From assembly GCA_963920665.1 (NCBI GenBank), contig OY987269.1:9054501-9118500 (forward strand): a stretch of 64,000 nucleotides of DNA, given 5' to 3'. The notes under the pieces are model-generated. The model had not been told where the DNA came from and ran no database searches. It saw only the letters and a list, made by a program, of their open reading frames with translations. The translations under genes and the position numbers were made by a program. The stretch comes from Straminergon stramineum (taxonomy: Eukaryota; Streptophyta; Bryopsida; Hypnales; Calliergonaceae). This document shows positions 1 through 13,060 of this stretch, piece by piece; the stretch's first letter is position 1; each line of letters begins with the position of its first letter.

Positions 1-193
1 TGCTAATATCTTGCAATCATCAAGGTGGAAATTTCTGAAATTTTTTCCATATCTTCTCAAACCATCATACTACAAGATCCTATGATTACATGTGTCCAAA
101 CATGTGTTTTTTCTAAAATTTGATAGTTGTACTAAAAATGACAGTTTTGGAGTGTTTTTGGTGAAAACATAGTCAAGAACCATTAGGGGTTAA
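1..193 (-). mobile_element. TTAA-flanked DNA transposon end, cut by window edge
   Basis: The reverse complement of this stretch matches the left end of the element at 49459: both share the text about CTATGTTTTCACCAAAAA and CTCCAAAACTGTCAT. The element end is AGGGG followed by TTAA at 190-193, like the other TTAA elements here. The rest of the element lies outside the window. No coding capacity is seen, so it is probably a non-autonomous member. Confidence 0.65.
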
Positions 194-3100
194 TTGAAGT
201 TTCACTAACAAAATGAATGGCCAGCAAGCAATCATCCAACTAAAAGTCGGTGACAAATCTTCATGAGGATATTTTGAGCTTCCTATAACTTATATTCTTT
301 GGGGTTACGAAACCCGCCATGTCTGTTTGTTTTGCTGTAGATTTTGTGGGTTACTAGCCTTTAGATTCTACAATTTCATGTACTAATTTTGTCAATTTCT
401 TACTTCCAAAATGGGATTTTCAAGCTCACATGTTTTTTAAATCAGAGATCCCCCATCCCTTCACACCGTGGAATCAATTTGATCCATAGTCCCAGGCTCG
501 AGAAAAATCCTTATAAAGTTCAATTTGGAAGCATATTTTGGAATTGATCTACAATTAAAAGTTGTAGATTTTGATTTTTAGATTCCATCTGCACAGTTAG
601 ATTCACCGATGCTATCACCAATCTTTTTTTATAAATTTTGAAGGAGAAATTTCAAAATTCCTTCAAAATTTGATTACAAGCAAAATATTATCATTTTTTG
701 AGTAAAATTTGTTGGAATGTATTTGAAATGAGTTTCTCCACATGGAAATTTTTTGAAATTTTAGTATTCTTTAAATTTATAACCTCATTTTGGCAAATCT
801 AGGTTGGAACTAAAGTCAATGCAATTTAACCACTTGACTTACTTGCACATTTGTAATTTTAGAAAATTATGTACTCTAGAAACACCAAATTCAACCCTTA
901 GATAGGACACAACTTCAGAATGTATCTTCACAAATTAAAATAATTTTCATCCAAGCAATATGGAGATTGAAACTCCAATTTCAATCTATTCATTATCTAG
1001 AATATGGTCTATAAATTTTCAAATTGAGACTCCTTGACAATAGTTAGTTAATTGGATATATTTCAAACAAGTTTTGGGAAGGGTTTTTCACTAGCTTCTA
1101 AATTGCTCGTATTTCTTGATGTGTAGTTTGTTTTGAAGGTTTTGGAGAACGGATTTCTCGTTGTATGGAAACTCGGCTATACTGATAGAGCACTAGTGAT
1201 AAGTTATTCAAGAGGTAAGACGTTGTGCACCACGATCTTCAGTGGCGTGTGAGCCCTTAAGTTGGCACTTGGAACTCAAGGTTTTCTTTTTTCTTTTTTT
1301 ATTAGTTTTTTAGCGTATCTATGTCCAAAAAAGTATAAAAAGAGTGTTTAAGTAATATTTGGTAGAAGTTCTTTGTACCTAACAATACAATGAGGGATCA
1401 TCCTAGAAGTACACAATATCTAAAATACTCAAATTCCCTACTTCTAGTGCCTAGTTGAGAGTTTGAGAGTTTATTTAAATAATTCCAAGAGAATTAGGGG
1501 TCAAAGTGTTAATCAGTCTTAGTGTTATGTCCATGCTAAACTAGTCTTACAATATGCATGTGGCACATTGGGTAAGTCTATTTTAGTTCTAGAGAGTCTT
1601 ATTTAAAGTCACTGTCCAATTCGTCAAGAATTTGGATTGGTAAATTCTTATTTGCAAGTAACTTAGAGAATATTGAACTAGGATGCAAATAAGGTGAAGG
1701 GAGATTGACCGGAGCATGAAGAAATATGTTTTTACTCAAAAAGCATGCCGAGAACCAATATGGAAGTCGGTTGTTCCAAGATTCCCTGATACAAGAATGA
1801 TTTTCCCTTTGGGTGAAAATTAAAAGGGAATTGCTAATTTTAGCCTCCTTGTGAATAGTGCAAAGCAAAATGTAATGTTGCACTTTGATTTTGGAAGTTT
1901 CTTAGAAGTTGCCCAAAAAATTTCGTATTTTTCTAAAATATTCATGATGACTACTTGGAAAGTCAACCACCTTTACACATGGTCATAAATTCCTAAAAAT
2001 TATCCATGTTGCAGTAAAATCCCACTAAAAATTAGGATAGAGTTTTGTATGCTAATAAAGCACCTCACAAAGTTTGAAGACATTCTAACATTCTGACATT
2101 CCCAAGTACCAAAATTGGTAACCACATGGAACTTTTAAAGAATTTACAACTTGGCGGTAGGTTGATTGACGTACCAAAAGTTCATGGTGTCTAATTGGAG
2201 CAAATCGAGGATCTTTCTTTATTCTTATAAACATTCTAAGCACCCCTAGCCAAATGTTTTTCTCAAAAGATGCAAATTCCCAAAGTTAGAGTTTTGAATT
2301 TTCTTTGGAATTATCGTAAATTGATTTTTACGCTTACAAATGGCCTAGGATGCAAGGGTGTAGTATCTTGAAACACACTTTTTCACTTCATGTAATTTTA
2401 TTCTCTACAATATAATTACATTAATCTAATTCTTTATATTTCCAATTTGTAATGAACTAGGAATTGATGTTGATCTTTAATTTCTTTAAGCTTTTTAAGT
2501 CTTTGCTTGATTTTCTGAAACAAGATCTTTTATTATTATCTTTAATTCTTCAATTGGTCTTGAATCTCTTATTTCTTTTGACTTGTTTTCTTTTTAAGCT
2601 CTTTGTCTTTGTTGTAAGTCTTTTATATCTTTTTGTCTTTTATTTGTTATCTTTGAATGAGAAATTTGCCTCTTTATATAGTTTTCCCCGGTGATAGGGG
2701 ACTATTAAAATAATACTAACCGTTTAACCTTGGAAATAGGTCTAAGACTATACCTCCTATAATTTTTCTAACTACCTTTTCCTAACTAATTCTTTCCTAT
2801 AATTAGCCTAGTAACTCTATGTACTAATTAAGTTATATTGCCGCTTTGGTCTTCCTTGTCTGTGCTGAAGTGGTCTTTTGTAAAATTAATAACTTGTGAA
2901 TTAATATATTTTTCCTCATTATTAATCTGTAAATCTTGTAGTATGAAGTATATAATTTAATATTCTACATTATTATATCTAATCCTTTTTGTTTTTCTAA
3001 TTTTAGTTAATTCTTGAAAGTGCTCCAAAATACAGGAATCAATATAATTTGTCATTTTCATGAATTAATAACTTTTGTATTTAATATTTTTATAAATGTG

Positions 3101-4904
3101 AATATTTATGTTCCATGTAGTCTAGCATACTTTATCCTCTGATCTAATTATCTTGAGATTTCTAAAATATCAATAATTATTTTGAGGAAGCTAAAGTAAG
3201 CCAATTAATAATTTCTTTAAAGGACAACATAATGGGTTAACATATCCCTTGTGCTAAAGTGGGTCTTTTGAACACATTGGCGCAATCTGTTTTCAATCTT
3301 GAGTTGTTCCCTAAAAGATAGAAAGGATCCAATAGTAGGTTTGACTTTTCAGAGTAATTAGTGGTAATTCCAAAGTTAACCTCAAAAATATCTTTTGAAA
3401 AATCAAAGATCGGATTTGGTCAAGATCTCTTTTTTTCTGTAATAAACCATCTTTGATCTAAAGAAAGAGAATTTAGAAATAAATTTGGATTAATTAGCAA
3501 AATATGTAGGTTAATTAGGGTTATTTTCAAAATATCTTTGAGAAAAGATCTTGGATTTGATTTAGCCGAGATTTATTAGCTAAATGGAGAGAGTTCTAGA
3601 GAATTCTTCTATTAAACAAAAAGTATTAAGAATATACTTTAGGGTAGTTTAGCAAATATCTAGAGATTGAAAGTAGAATATTTTCCACCAACAACTTATC
3701 GGGGAGGGGCTTGAGACAAGTGTAAAAGGCCCCCCCTTGAGCTTGTTAATACCCCCATTTCTTCTTCTCAAACCACAGACACTTTGTCAGTTTGATATTC
3801 GAGGCTAGTTTGGCCCTTTTCATGGTTCTTTCTTTGCTCTTTGAGCATTGTTTACATTTTCCATTTTGGAAAGACTTCTTGAAGGATGTAAAGGTCCCTT
3901 CCAGTTGTTTTGCTTTCATTTCTTTGCATTTGGGGAGGTTTTAGTCGTCTAAATACTAGATTTTTTAAGTTCATTTTAAAGTTTATACTAACATCTAAGG
4001 ATCTTCTAGCTGAATTCTGGAGATGCCGTTAGTCAAAATCTTTAGCTTTGGATTTTAAGTCCTTTTTAAGTTGGAATTTGGGAAGATAAGCTTCCAAAAC
4101 ATTTAATTTGTGAGAGTTTTGGGAGGAATGGACCCCCAAACTTTAATTTCGTTTAAGATTTCTTGAAATACTAATAATTTGTGCTCATTGCAAGAGAATT
4201 TGGTGTTAATAGGCTTAAGGCAGCAAAGCTTGACTTTGCCAAAAGTTTATTAAACCAATCCAATCTTTGTCCAAAATTAGTTGTATAACGGAAATTGGGA
4301 CTTTAATTACTAAAGTTTAGTTTAAACACTATCATGTATGCCTCCTTTAGTGATTAATCTTTGGATGCTTGAAAATTTTGGATATTTGAAAATTTGTGAA
4401 AATGAGTTACTAAAGTTTGGTTTAAACGTTGTCATGCATACCTTCTTTAGAAATGAAGCTTTTTAAAATATTATATTGTATTTTAGACAAAGTTTAAGCC
4501 TAGGGTCACGCCTACATGGCGAAGCTTTGAACTTCTAACTTTGTTTTCTCTTAGTTTCTTGTTTCTTTTCATAAGTATTAGTTCGGTGGCGGAGCTTTGA
4601 TCCTATTCCAAATATTTTGAAGTTTTGAAGTTCCATTAGTTTCTTCTTCTTTGTTGAACTCCAAACTTTTGTAAGTTTACTTAATATCTTTGTCTTTCAT
4701 TATTTTGAATTCAATTTAGTGTGAGCTTTTATTTAGAATTTCTCATGCCTTGTTAGTTAGATTAGTTTTGCTCAAATTAGAAAGTTGCTCAAGAAGCTAT
4801 CCCTATCTTGAAAAAACTTCTAAAGAATTTTTTTTATTCGTAGATGATATTATTAACAATAAGGTAACAAATTTGGTTGACTTTCTCGTTATTTATAGTA
4901 GTAA
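194..4904. other. Gene-free AT-rich stretch
   Basis: No reading frame here has recognisable protein content; the short open frames are chance frames in AT-rich DNA. A segment of about 45 bases around CTAAAGTTTAGTTTAAAC (about 4309-4350) recurs about 100 bases later (about 4410-4453), a weak direct repeat. A C-run near 3729 and T-rich stretches near 2460-2690 are the only other compositional features. Confidence 0.5.
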
Positions 4905-5200
4905 TTTTAGAAGTTATCAAGATAATTATTAAGGTAATTTTTAAAGTTACAAAGATTAAATTAGAAATTACTGGAAAAATTACTAAGGTAATTTTGAAAA
5001 TTACTTCAATAATTTTGAAATTACTAAAAATATATATTAGGATAATTTTTAAAGTTACTAAAAATAGTATTTAGGATAATTTTTAAATTTATTAAAATTA
5101 GTATTAGATAATTTTCAAAGTTATTAAAAATAGTTATTAGGTTGATTTTTGAAGATATTGAAAAAGGTTTATGATAAGTTTTAAAAGATATCAAGGTACT
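4905..5200. repeat. Degenerate AT-rich tandem repeat, about 40-bp unit
   Basis: The unit GGATAATTTTTAAAGTTACT, with variants, recurs about seven times, giving alternating AATTACT and AATTTTGAAA blocks. The frames opened across it are low-complexity Lys/Ile/Val strings produced by the repeat and are not genes. Confidence 0.7.
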
Positions 5201-5889
5201 TATTGAATTATTGTGGTAGATTTAGAATTTAGATTATTAGGTCATAAGATATTCATGAATGAATTTTAATAGGTTAGTTAGAAACAAAACTTCATCCATT
5301 GATATCTTCTTGTAGGAGTGTTTGTTTTAAACGTATTTTAGCTTTTTGAAAGGGAATTAGATGAGCTCTATAACTTAGTTTAGTTAAATCCTTAATTTAG
5401 TTTATCTTTAGTGGATTAGAGTTTTGGCTACTTTGGCCAAAACTAAATTAAGTTACCAACCATTTCATATGTCTTTAGTTAGATTTGGCATGTAGGTATT
5501 TCAAAAATTAGGAAAAAAGACAAGGTTGTGCGTTGCTTGGAAGGCACAATTGGACGACGCTAGACATCCATAGGATAATTTCATCATGAAGCCATTAGAA
5601 TCGTTGTGTACATTCTAGCTCAAGAGTGGAGTTAGAAACACTCATAGCATTCAAATATCTAAAAGTTGGACTCTCCATGAATGAAGTGTTAAGAGAGTCT
5701 TCAAACTTCTGTAAAAGCCCCTTCCGAGCTCTACATCGACAAACTCTCTCTCTTTGTTATCAGCCTTTCTTTTCTTAGTATAATCTAACTTATATTAATC
5801 AAGGTGTTCTTCAACAACTCCCTTGGCTGGATTCATTCTATCAACCCTAACGAACTCTTATAGTGTGCACTGACAAAAAAAGAAAGACT
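5201..5889. other. Gene-free spacer
   Basis: I see no supported gene or structured repeat between the AT-rich array and the next minisatellite. Confidence 0.4.
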
Positions 5890-6690
5890 AGGATGTCCAC
5901 CCTAACAATCAAACACCCTCAATATAAAAAGCACTTCTAATCTTGAAATTTAGACAATCCTAAACCTTCACATCCTAAACAAAATTTTCCATGAAATCAA
6001 TGTCCCTCCCCGATCCATCAATACACCAAAAATGTCAACAAAGACCAACCTCAAAATTTGCAATATGCGAGATTGGCATGAAAGAAGAGTAGAAAATCAT
6101 TGTAATTCTTGACCTCGTGAGCCTTGAATTTGTAAGAACTCTCAAAACCTTGAGTAGAAGCCAACAACAATTCATTAGGGTGTGCCTCCAAACCTTAAGC
6201 CATAGAAGCCACCTAGACTTTGAAATTTAAACAACAATACTTGTACTTAGCGTGTCCACTAAATACCCAATATCCTAAACTCTATTAAAAAGACAAGCAA
6301 TCAACATACGAAGAAGTCCAACCTAGAAATTTACTTTGAACACCATAACCACTTGTGCTTACCACATTCACCCTGAACCCTAATACCCGAATGTCCTTCC
6401 ATTTTGGTTTTTGAGAACAACAAGCAATGTCCATACATGGAAGTACTTAGGATTTGAACTTCAAAATTAACTTTGAGCACAATAATACTTGTACTTACCG
6501 TGTGCACATGACACAATCATACCCCAAAGCCTTCCCATTTTTTACATTCAAAATATCAAACAATGAACATACAAAAAAGTGCTAGGATTCGAACTTTGAA
6601 CTTAACTTTCAACACTATAATACTTGTGCTTAGCATGTGCACAATGCACCTTCATACCCGGTCACTTGGAAGTCTTTCCACAAACCCTAT
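5890..6690. repeat. Degenerate minisatellite, unit about 125 bp
   Basis: Segments beginning near 6298, 6420 and 6549 share the same order of words: CAAnCAAnnnnCATAC, then an AAG-tagged stretch, then AACTTTGA(A/G)CAC, then ATAATACTTGTGCTTA, then GTGCAC, then ATACCC. Weaker copies extend left toward 5890. The unit has no coding content. It lies just outside the large hAT element, so it belongs to the pre-insertion locus. Confidence 0.65.
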
Positions 6691-6974
6691 TTATAATAAT
6701 AGGCGATAAACACACAATTTAGTGCTACAAGTTGAACTATAGACTATAAGAGAAGACCAAAACCATGAACCCTAGACATGCAAATCTACTGAAACACACT
6801 AGAACAAGTAACAAACACCCTAGCACACATGGCACAAACATTGTCTAAAACCCTAGGTAGATGCTAGAAGCTAACAAACCATACCTTGAGGTTTACAAAC
6901 TTCACTCTGCCTAAACAATAGCAAGAAATAATGGTATCAATGTACATGCTCTACAATGTGTGAATACTAAAGCA

Positions 6975-6982
6975 ATGCAACT
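6975..6982. repeat. Left 8-bp target-site duplication of the large hAT
   Basis: ATGCAACT directly precedes the element terminus CAGGGTTGTCATA. The identical octamer follows the other terminus at 25184-25191. Eight-base duplications are the hallmark of hAT insertion. Confidence 0.93.
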
Positions 6983-7080
6983 CAGGGTTGTCATATCGGA
7001 CGGGTCAAGGTCACCGGAGGTCCCGGACCCTCGGACGAACCGGACCGGATGGACGGATGGTCCGGACCCACCGAACGGCT
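6983..7080 (+). repeat. Left terminal and subterminal repeats of the hAT
   Basis: The 13-bp terminal inverted repeat is followed by dense CGGAC/CCGGA words (TCGGACGGGT, GGTCCCGGACCC, CGAACCGGACC, GGTCCGGACCC). The right end has the same vocabulary at 25104-25170. hAT transposases bind terminal repeats together with short subterminal repeats, so this is the likely transposase recognition zone. Confidence 0.8.
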
Positions 7081-7163
7081 TCAATTTTTCAAAGTTGTGG
7101 AATTTTTTTGAATGACACGTCACCTCGGACAGCGAGATCCAAGGTGTAGACGTCATCATGCCA

Positions 7164-7275
7164 CCGTCAGGGCGTGGACTTCAGCGTGAGCGTCAGGGCG
7201 AGGACTCGTTCAGGCAGGGCGCGGACTTTAGCGTGAGCATCAAGGTGCGGACTCGTGCAGTCAGGGCGCGGACAA
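7164..7275 (+). repeat. Five-copy GC motif array, left end
   Basis: CAGGGCGTGGACT, CAGGGCGAGGACT, CAGGGCGCGGACT, CAAGGTGCGGACT and CAGGGCGCGGAC occur at about 7168, 7193, 7214, 7241 and 7262, spaced 21-27 bases apart and all in one orientation. The same word in opposite orientation closes the right end near 24976-25030, and it recurs beside the internal promoters. Confidence 0.85.
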
Positions 7276-7310
7276 GAAATGGTGGATTTTACTTATGTGT
7301 TCTCCAATAT

Positions 7311-7442
<132 letters not shown>

Positions 7443-7791
7443 TTATTTTTTAAACAAATGGGAGACCCCAGTGCATTAAAAAGAACTAGTAACTGCAATA
7501 TATTTTACATGATTGCACTCACCAATGTTTCCAACATGCCCGTCAAACACAAAAATACAGAAAAGAAATATTAGTAGGCTGCAATGTTTGTGATAACCAA
7601 AACTATTTATAAAATTCATGCATTACAAAGTACAATAACAATACAATGAATCTATACTTCCAAAATACGCTCACTTTCTCATAGGTTATCTAAGATATTC
7701 CTTTGGCTTCTCATCCATCTTTCTTCCAATTGCTACAATTCTCTTCAATTCTTAAAAACCTGAGATCTACCATGGATGCAACTCAATAACC

Positions 7792-8622
7792 TCAATTATT
7801 CAAATGACTCGACCTACGAACTTCTTGGGCACTTGGATCCGCTGCATTAGCATCTCGAACAACAACATCATCATCCTCTAGTGCCTCATCATTCGCATCT
7901 TCGTTGCTGTCATATTCATCTTCTGCTTCACCACTGTCTATGGTCCAATGTCCCTCAACTTCCGAGTTTTCATTTCGAAGTTCTATTGTAGTTTGACCTT
8001 GACTACGTTTGCGCTTGAACCTCTTATGTCGTTGTGCGTTGGGGTCTTCTGCATCAGAATTTATAGTGGGCCCACCTGGAATTGTTGGAACAACAAATGC
8101 CGGGGTTGACCCACTAGGTCCTGGTACGTATGTACTTAGGAACGGTTCTATCACCCTATTTGGATCTCTTGCCCCAATTCCAAGGAATAGATGATTAGTA
8201 GGCCTTGATGATGATGCTTCTCCAATATGTTGACCTTCTCTTCGTCCACGGCCTCTACTTCCTCCACGGCCTCCAGCCCTTCCACGGCCTTGTTGATATT
8301 GACCTAGTTCATGACGAACGAGGGGCCGAGGGGCCATAGGTGGTCTACCACCAATAGTACCACATGAAACACTTTGCAGAGTCAAATCAACATTTCCCAA
8401 AGAGCCTAACTCTACTGGAGAAGGTCTTTGGATGGCATTGGAATTTGTTACTGAAGATGGGTCTATGGAATGTGGCGTTTGTATACCTTGGTCAGAAATA
8501 GTAGGATGGCCTTCAACTGGAGCGGGTACATAGGCAAGGTCTTCTGGTGGTTCTACAAATGCAAAAACATCATTAGGGTCCACATGCTCTGGATCAAAAG
8601 GCCTTCTTACATTACCAGCCTA
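7792..8622 (-). CDS. Candidate 3' exon: RGG-rich and acidic tail
   Basis: A minus-strand open frame, preceded by an AG that could be a splice acceptor near 8623. The peptide opens with an RRPFDPEH-like stretch. A Pro/Ser-rich middle follows, then an RGG cluster (QGRGRAGGRGGSRGRGRR), a basic KRFKRKR patch that could be a nuclear signal, and a long Asp/Glu tail ending shortly after. It has no ATG of its own at the first residue. It lies downstream of the hAT transposase on the same strand, so it is most likely an alternative or additional C-terminal exon of that gene. It could instead be the tail of another lost element gene. No enzymatic domain is visible. Confidence 0.4.
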
Positions 8623-8916
8623 TGTCGAGTAGAGAGGCCTTGCCTTGGGAAAACGCAGGGCTTCTAGCTGCAACTAGATGTGGTTCAAATAATGGAAGAT
8701 CCCGTGGCCAAAGTCACAAATATAATAATAAATCCCCCCCAATGATGTCATATGAACCAAAATACTATCACCCTTCCATACACCCCTCCAAAGATGTCAT
8801 AGAATCTCAATATACCCCATGTATGATAAAAAATTGTAGAAACAAAGTCATATCCTTCATGAACTCCCCTCGAAGAAGTGTCTGATAGTTGATTGAGTGC
8901 CACGTTCTCTATACAA

Positions 8917-9400
8917 CTCCAAACTAAAAGTGTGATATGCTTTTGGAAAGCTAACAAAAAGTTCTACAATCTCTCCAAAATTCGCTCAAAACTAAGATAC
9001 TGTCCGACTTTTATGGTTGGTCAAAGTTCACCCTTTCCAACTCAAAGGCAGCTCACTTATATTTCATTCTCAAGCTCATAACTTTCACATACTACCTCCA
9101 AATCAAGAAAATAAACCCATTTCGGAAACCTAAAATGAACATCTACAAGCTCTCCAAGTTTCACTCAGACACAAAGTACTGTCCACATTTCATAGCCTTT
9201 CAAAGCTCACTCTCTTGAAAGTTTGAGGCAGCTTCACAATACTTCACTCCCAAACTCATAACTTACACATAATAACTCCAAACTTCATGAGTGATAGCTT
9301 TTTGGAAACACAAAAATAAGATACACAAGCTCTCAAAATTTCATTACCAAAATCTCCATGTACAAAGTTCTATCCCCTTCCAAAGTGACAGCCTCCCTAA
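8917..9400. repeat. Tandem repeat, period about 180 bp, 2.6 copies
   Basis: Copies begin at about 8917, 9096 and 9276 with ACTCCAAA or CCTCCAAA. Each continues through TTTGGAAA, a TCTCCAA/CTCTCAA word, an (A)GTACTGTCC-like word and CAAAGCTCAC, ending in CATAACTT. They are diverged by roughly a quarter. The array sits in the presumed last intron of the transposase gene. Confidence 0.7.
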
Positions 9401-9706
9401 GCAAACAAGGAAGAGGAAGAAGATGATCCTCAACCTCATCCGCCACCTCAACCTCCATGCCATCCACCTAAGTTAGTGGATTTTGGCCACTAAGATGCCA
9501 CATGGGCCATAATACCCACATGGATCACTTCCTATTCTCGATAAGTCTATCCATATCATCTACGTGGATTTCTAATCCATTAAAAATAAAAATAAAAATA
9601 AGAAAAAAGGTAAAACAAGTTTTACCTTTTGTTTTTACAACTTCAAACTAACTAACTAACATATTAAAATATCTTCTAGTATAGAAATCAAAGAATTAAA
9701 TGTTTG

Positions 9707-12520
9707 TCAAATAGAGGTAAAAAAAAAGAGTTCAAGTGGAGTATAATCCCATTTGTTTCTTGAAACTCTAGAAAAAAAACACCTCCAATTTAACAAACAA
9801 TTATGCATTTTCACATAATGAACACATTTACAATATGACACCGGTTGGTTTCTTGCAATAGGGCATGCCACTCTTGCATTTCTAACGTTTCTGTCATGAT
9901 GTCCTTGAATAGCTCTAATGTTTCGAGTTGATGGCCCCACTCCTATAGGCCCTATATTGCCATCTCGATTGTGAGAAGATCCTCCATGGTTTGGATTTGC
10001 ATTCCTCCCCCTGTTTATGTCGCAATCTTCATTTCCACCGCCATTTCCATTTCCGCCACCATTTCCTGGAGGGAGGTTGTCATCATCGTCGTTGTTGTTA
10101 TGGGAAATACCATCATCGACGTTATTGTCATTTGGATTGTCGGTCTCTAAAGAAGACGACAAAGCGGGGACTTCAACGATCCCTTCATTTTGAGGAAGTC
10201 GAGGTGAAGGACTACGACGTGGATTGGGTGGAATGGGTGGCCCCCAAGGCCCCCAACGACCATTAAGGAGTTCCTCTTCTCCATCGTCAACATCTCCATA
10301 GTAGTTCCTTGTTTCCTCGAGGTGATCAGCTCCTCGCCTCCAAAGATCTGGGTTTGCCGGATACTCTTGAGGTGCTACGTAGGCTTCTCCATCAACCTCT
10401 TCTTCTTCCTCTGCTTGCATTGCGTCGAATTCCCGATTGCGTTCATTCGCCGAGAGTGGACCAAGGGCATCTGGATCGGAATCCTCCGAGTACATATTTG
10501 CATCATACCAACGAACTGGATCGGCTACTGGTCGCTGCTAAAGTACACAGCTATTAGTATAAATATATACCAATGACTTTGCCTTTTCGAGGGCTAATTG
10601 ATTTCGGACCTTATTGTGAACAAAGGAATATATACTCCAATTCCTTTCACAAGAGTTGGCAGAACACGTGAGGGATAAAAGACGCATAGCAATTTTTGAA
10701 AGAGCCCGATCTCCAACCCTGTGCCACCATTGGTGGGGAAGCATTTGTGTCACACGGATGTTGGGTGTCATAGTTGGACTGTACGGTCCACTATCCTCCT
10801 CAAATTCTGTTAATTCCGCCAACACATCATCGAAATTCACACCCACTAAATCTACCATCTTGCGGATGACTCTATACAATGCACGTAGGGCAATTCCATC
10901 CACCCTGAGCGCCACATTATCCAAGAGATATGGATTCAAAAGGGCCGCAGCATAGTATGTATCTTCAAAAACCATGTTCCATCTTTCATTGAAAGATGCT
11001 TCCAAAATGACTGCTATGTCATCACGTAAGCTGAAAGGTGGTTCTCTTAAAGAATACACGTGCCCTCGCAAATTGTGCATTACGAGCTACGCTCGACCCA
11101 TGGCTAGTTCTCGTCCATCAAACACACGCAAAGCCTTCAATACGTCTTCAGTCACGTACACATAATTCACACATCGTTGCCAGAAAGCCACATCTTGAAT
11201 GGTTCTTCTGACATTACGTGAAGCGGTAGCTGCCTACGATCCATTTTGTTCGTTTCGTAGGGTATCAAAGTAATTTAGAACACGCGGGTGGTTATTTAAC
11301 CGCTCCAAGACTCCTCTGAGTTTCACCAGTCGCTACAACATGAGGAAATTACAAGCGAAGCGGGTTTCGCTAGGCACTACGAGTTGCAGATTAGGACTCA
11401 ACTCATGGAAAACTGTCATGGTTGCATGATGGTTTCGAATGTATTGGCACAATCTTTTTGCCTTGCCAATTAAATCCGAAAATTCTTGGATTTTGGCCCA
11501 ATCTTCCAATATGAGATTCAGTGCATGTGCCATGCAGCCTTGAGCAAAAATGTGCAGATATGTTCGAGTGATGTCTTACAATGCCCCAAGCATGTTTGTT
11601 GCATTATCTGTGCACACTTGTGTCACATATTTGGGATCCACCTTCTCAATGTACACTTTCATTTGGTCCACTATGTAGTGCATGGTTTTCTTTTGCGAGG
11701 TAGTATCAATTGACCCCAAAAATACATCACCTGTAGGGCATGACATCATCACATTCATGAGGGGCCTCCAATTGACATCATCCCAACCATCGGTGCATAT
11801 CGACACCCCATAGTACTTGACAGCAAATCCAACCTTCTCTTGAATCTGCTTCTCAATTTGCAACCTCCTCGGTTCAATTAAATTAGTCCTGAACTGATGG
11901 TAAGAAGGTGGACTACATTCAAACCTTGCCTGTGAGGTTGCCTTCACAGCCTCAATGAAGGCTAGATGCCTTGCCACATTAAATGGCACATTTGCTTCAT
12001 AGAAAAAACTTGCCCACTTCTCATCCAACTCCTTCTTCTTTGCAATGTTGAATGCGTCCACCATGCACTGCTGACGTAGTGATCCAGATCTCGTAGAATT
12101 CGATCCAGCAAGACTATATGACGTTTGTAGAATATCATTTCCTTCTGAAACGTTTGCCCCTTCTTCTGCTCTCTCACCATTGATCCCACCCGTCACCTCA
12201 TTTTCAGTGGCTTCACTTGAACTTGCACATGCAATTGCTCTAGATGGCGCACTTTGAATTGGTTCTCCTTCATACATGTCCCCGACATCCATTCGTAGCG
12301 GGACAAAACCTGTACAATTGGCAAATCTATGTCGCACATGATGAGGCATACTTCGACAAATTGACCTCTCCGATTTTGAGCCATATCCGAAATGTGCAAA
12401 AGCACGCTCACGTTTGTAATTGAAGGTCCCAGTACAGAAAACACAAGTCACCTTAATTCCATTCTCCGTAAAGTTCAGCCATGGTTCCCATTCCTTGGTC
12501 TGCTTCCTTTGACTTGCCAT
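9707..12520 (-). pseudogene. hAT transposase (BED finger, DUF659, hAT-C), five in-frame stops
   Basis: Read from the ATG at 12520, one frame runs to 9707 with no frameshift but with stops at 11576 (TAA) and 11333, 11234, 11087 and 10538 (all TAG). A BED-type zinc finger appears at residues 26-64 (CVFC ... HHVRH). The DUF659/RNase H-like core has CTDGWDD at about 242-247 and TDNATN at about 304-309, supplying two catalytic aspartates. HALNL follows, and the hAT dimerisation signature SANSCERNWS lies near 620-629. Beyond 661 the frame becomes an acidic Asn/Gly-rich tail. The protein would excise and insert the element in the nucleus. Every stop could come from CAA or CAG by one C-to-T change, so this copy looks recently disabled. 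Confidence 0.88.
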
Positions 12521-12780
12521 TGCGTTCAACCGTTCACAAATAATTTCAAATGTCTTCCTCCTCCTTTGTATTGAAGTTAAAAAGATTGTAGATATACCGA
12601 ACAAAGTATCAGTAACAAGAGTTAGCACTAATCCATTGCTTGAACTAATTTTGACATCACCTCAGCAGCAAACTAGGGCCATCTGCCACCCAAGTAGACT
12701 CACAAGGAGCTCAAAATGAATTGAAGTCCAAGAGATAGAGGCCAAGTGACAAATGTGGGGAATGCTAGGTCTTCCTTTTC

Positions 12781-12788
12781 TTTATATA
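12781..12788 (-). promoter_or_regulatory. TATA box of the hAT transposase gene
   Basis: On the minus strand this reads TATATAAA, about 260 bases upstream of the transposase ATG. The GC-rich motif cluster begins immediately upstream of it, at about 12798. The same arrangement is repeated at the 21.4-21.6 kb divergent promoter. Confidence 0.6.
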
Positions 12789-12797
12789 CTTAGGGAA

Positions 12798-13060
12798 TGC
12801 AGGGGCGTGGACTTCACCGATGTGCGTGGTAGCAGGGCGCGGACTTCTTCATTCCCAAAGTGTAGGACGCGAACGCACACTCTGAGACTTTTTGGAGGAC
12901 GTTCACAACTCACACTTGAATCCTTGGCATCAGGGTGCAAACAGGAAGGTAGGGCGCGGACTCCAAGGCGGGGACTCCAAGTGAGGGCGGGGACTTGAAG
13001 TTAGGGCGCGGACTCCAAGGCGAAACTCCACTATAGAAATGTGGGTGTGCACATGGGGAT
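12798..13060 (+). repeat. GC motif cluster at the transposase promoter
   Basis: Variants of GGGCGCGGACT(T/C) recur at about 12800, 12833, 12955, 12977, 12992 and 13009 (for example AGGGCGCGGACTCCAAGGCG). They match the arrays at the element ends. Their position just upstream of the transposase TATA box suggests a shared binding site for transposase or a regulator, as in elements whose subterminal repeats overlap the promoter. Confidence 0.7.

Noticed and set aside
10309..10576. Plus-strand frames overlapping the transposase tail
   Set aside because: Shadows of the minus-strand acidic C-terminal frame.
9707..12520. U-to-C RNA editing as the explanation of the in-frame stops
   Set aside because: Such editing is known from organelle transcripts of some non-seed plants, not from nuclear transposons; mutation is the simpler cause.
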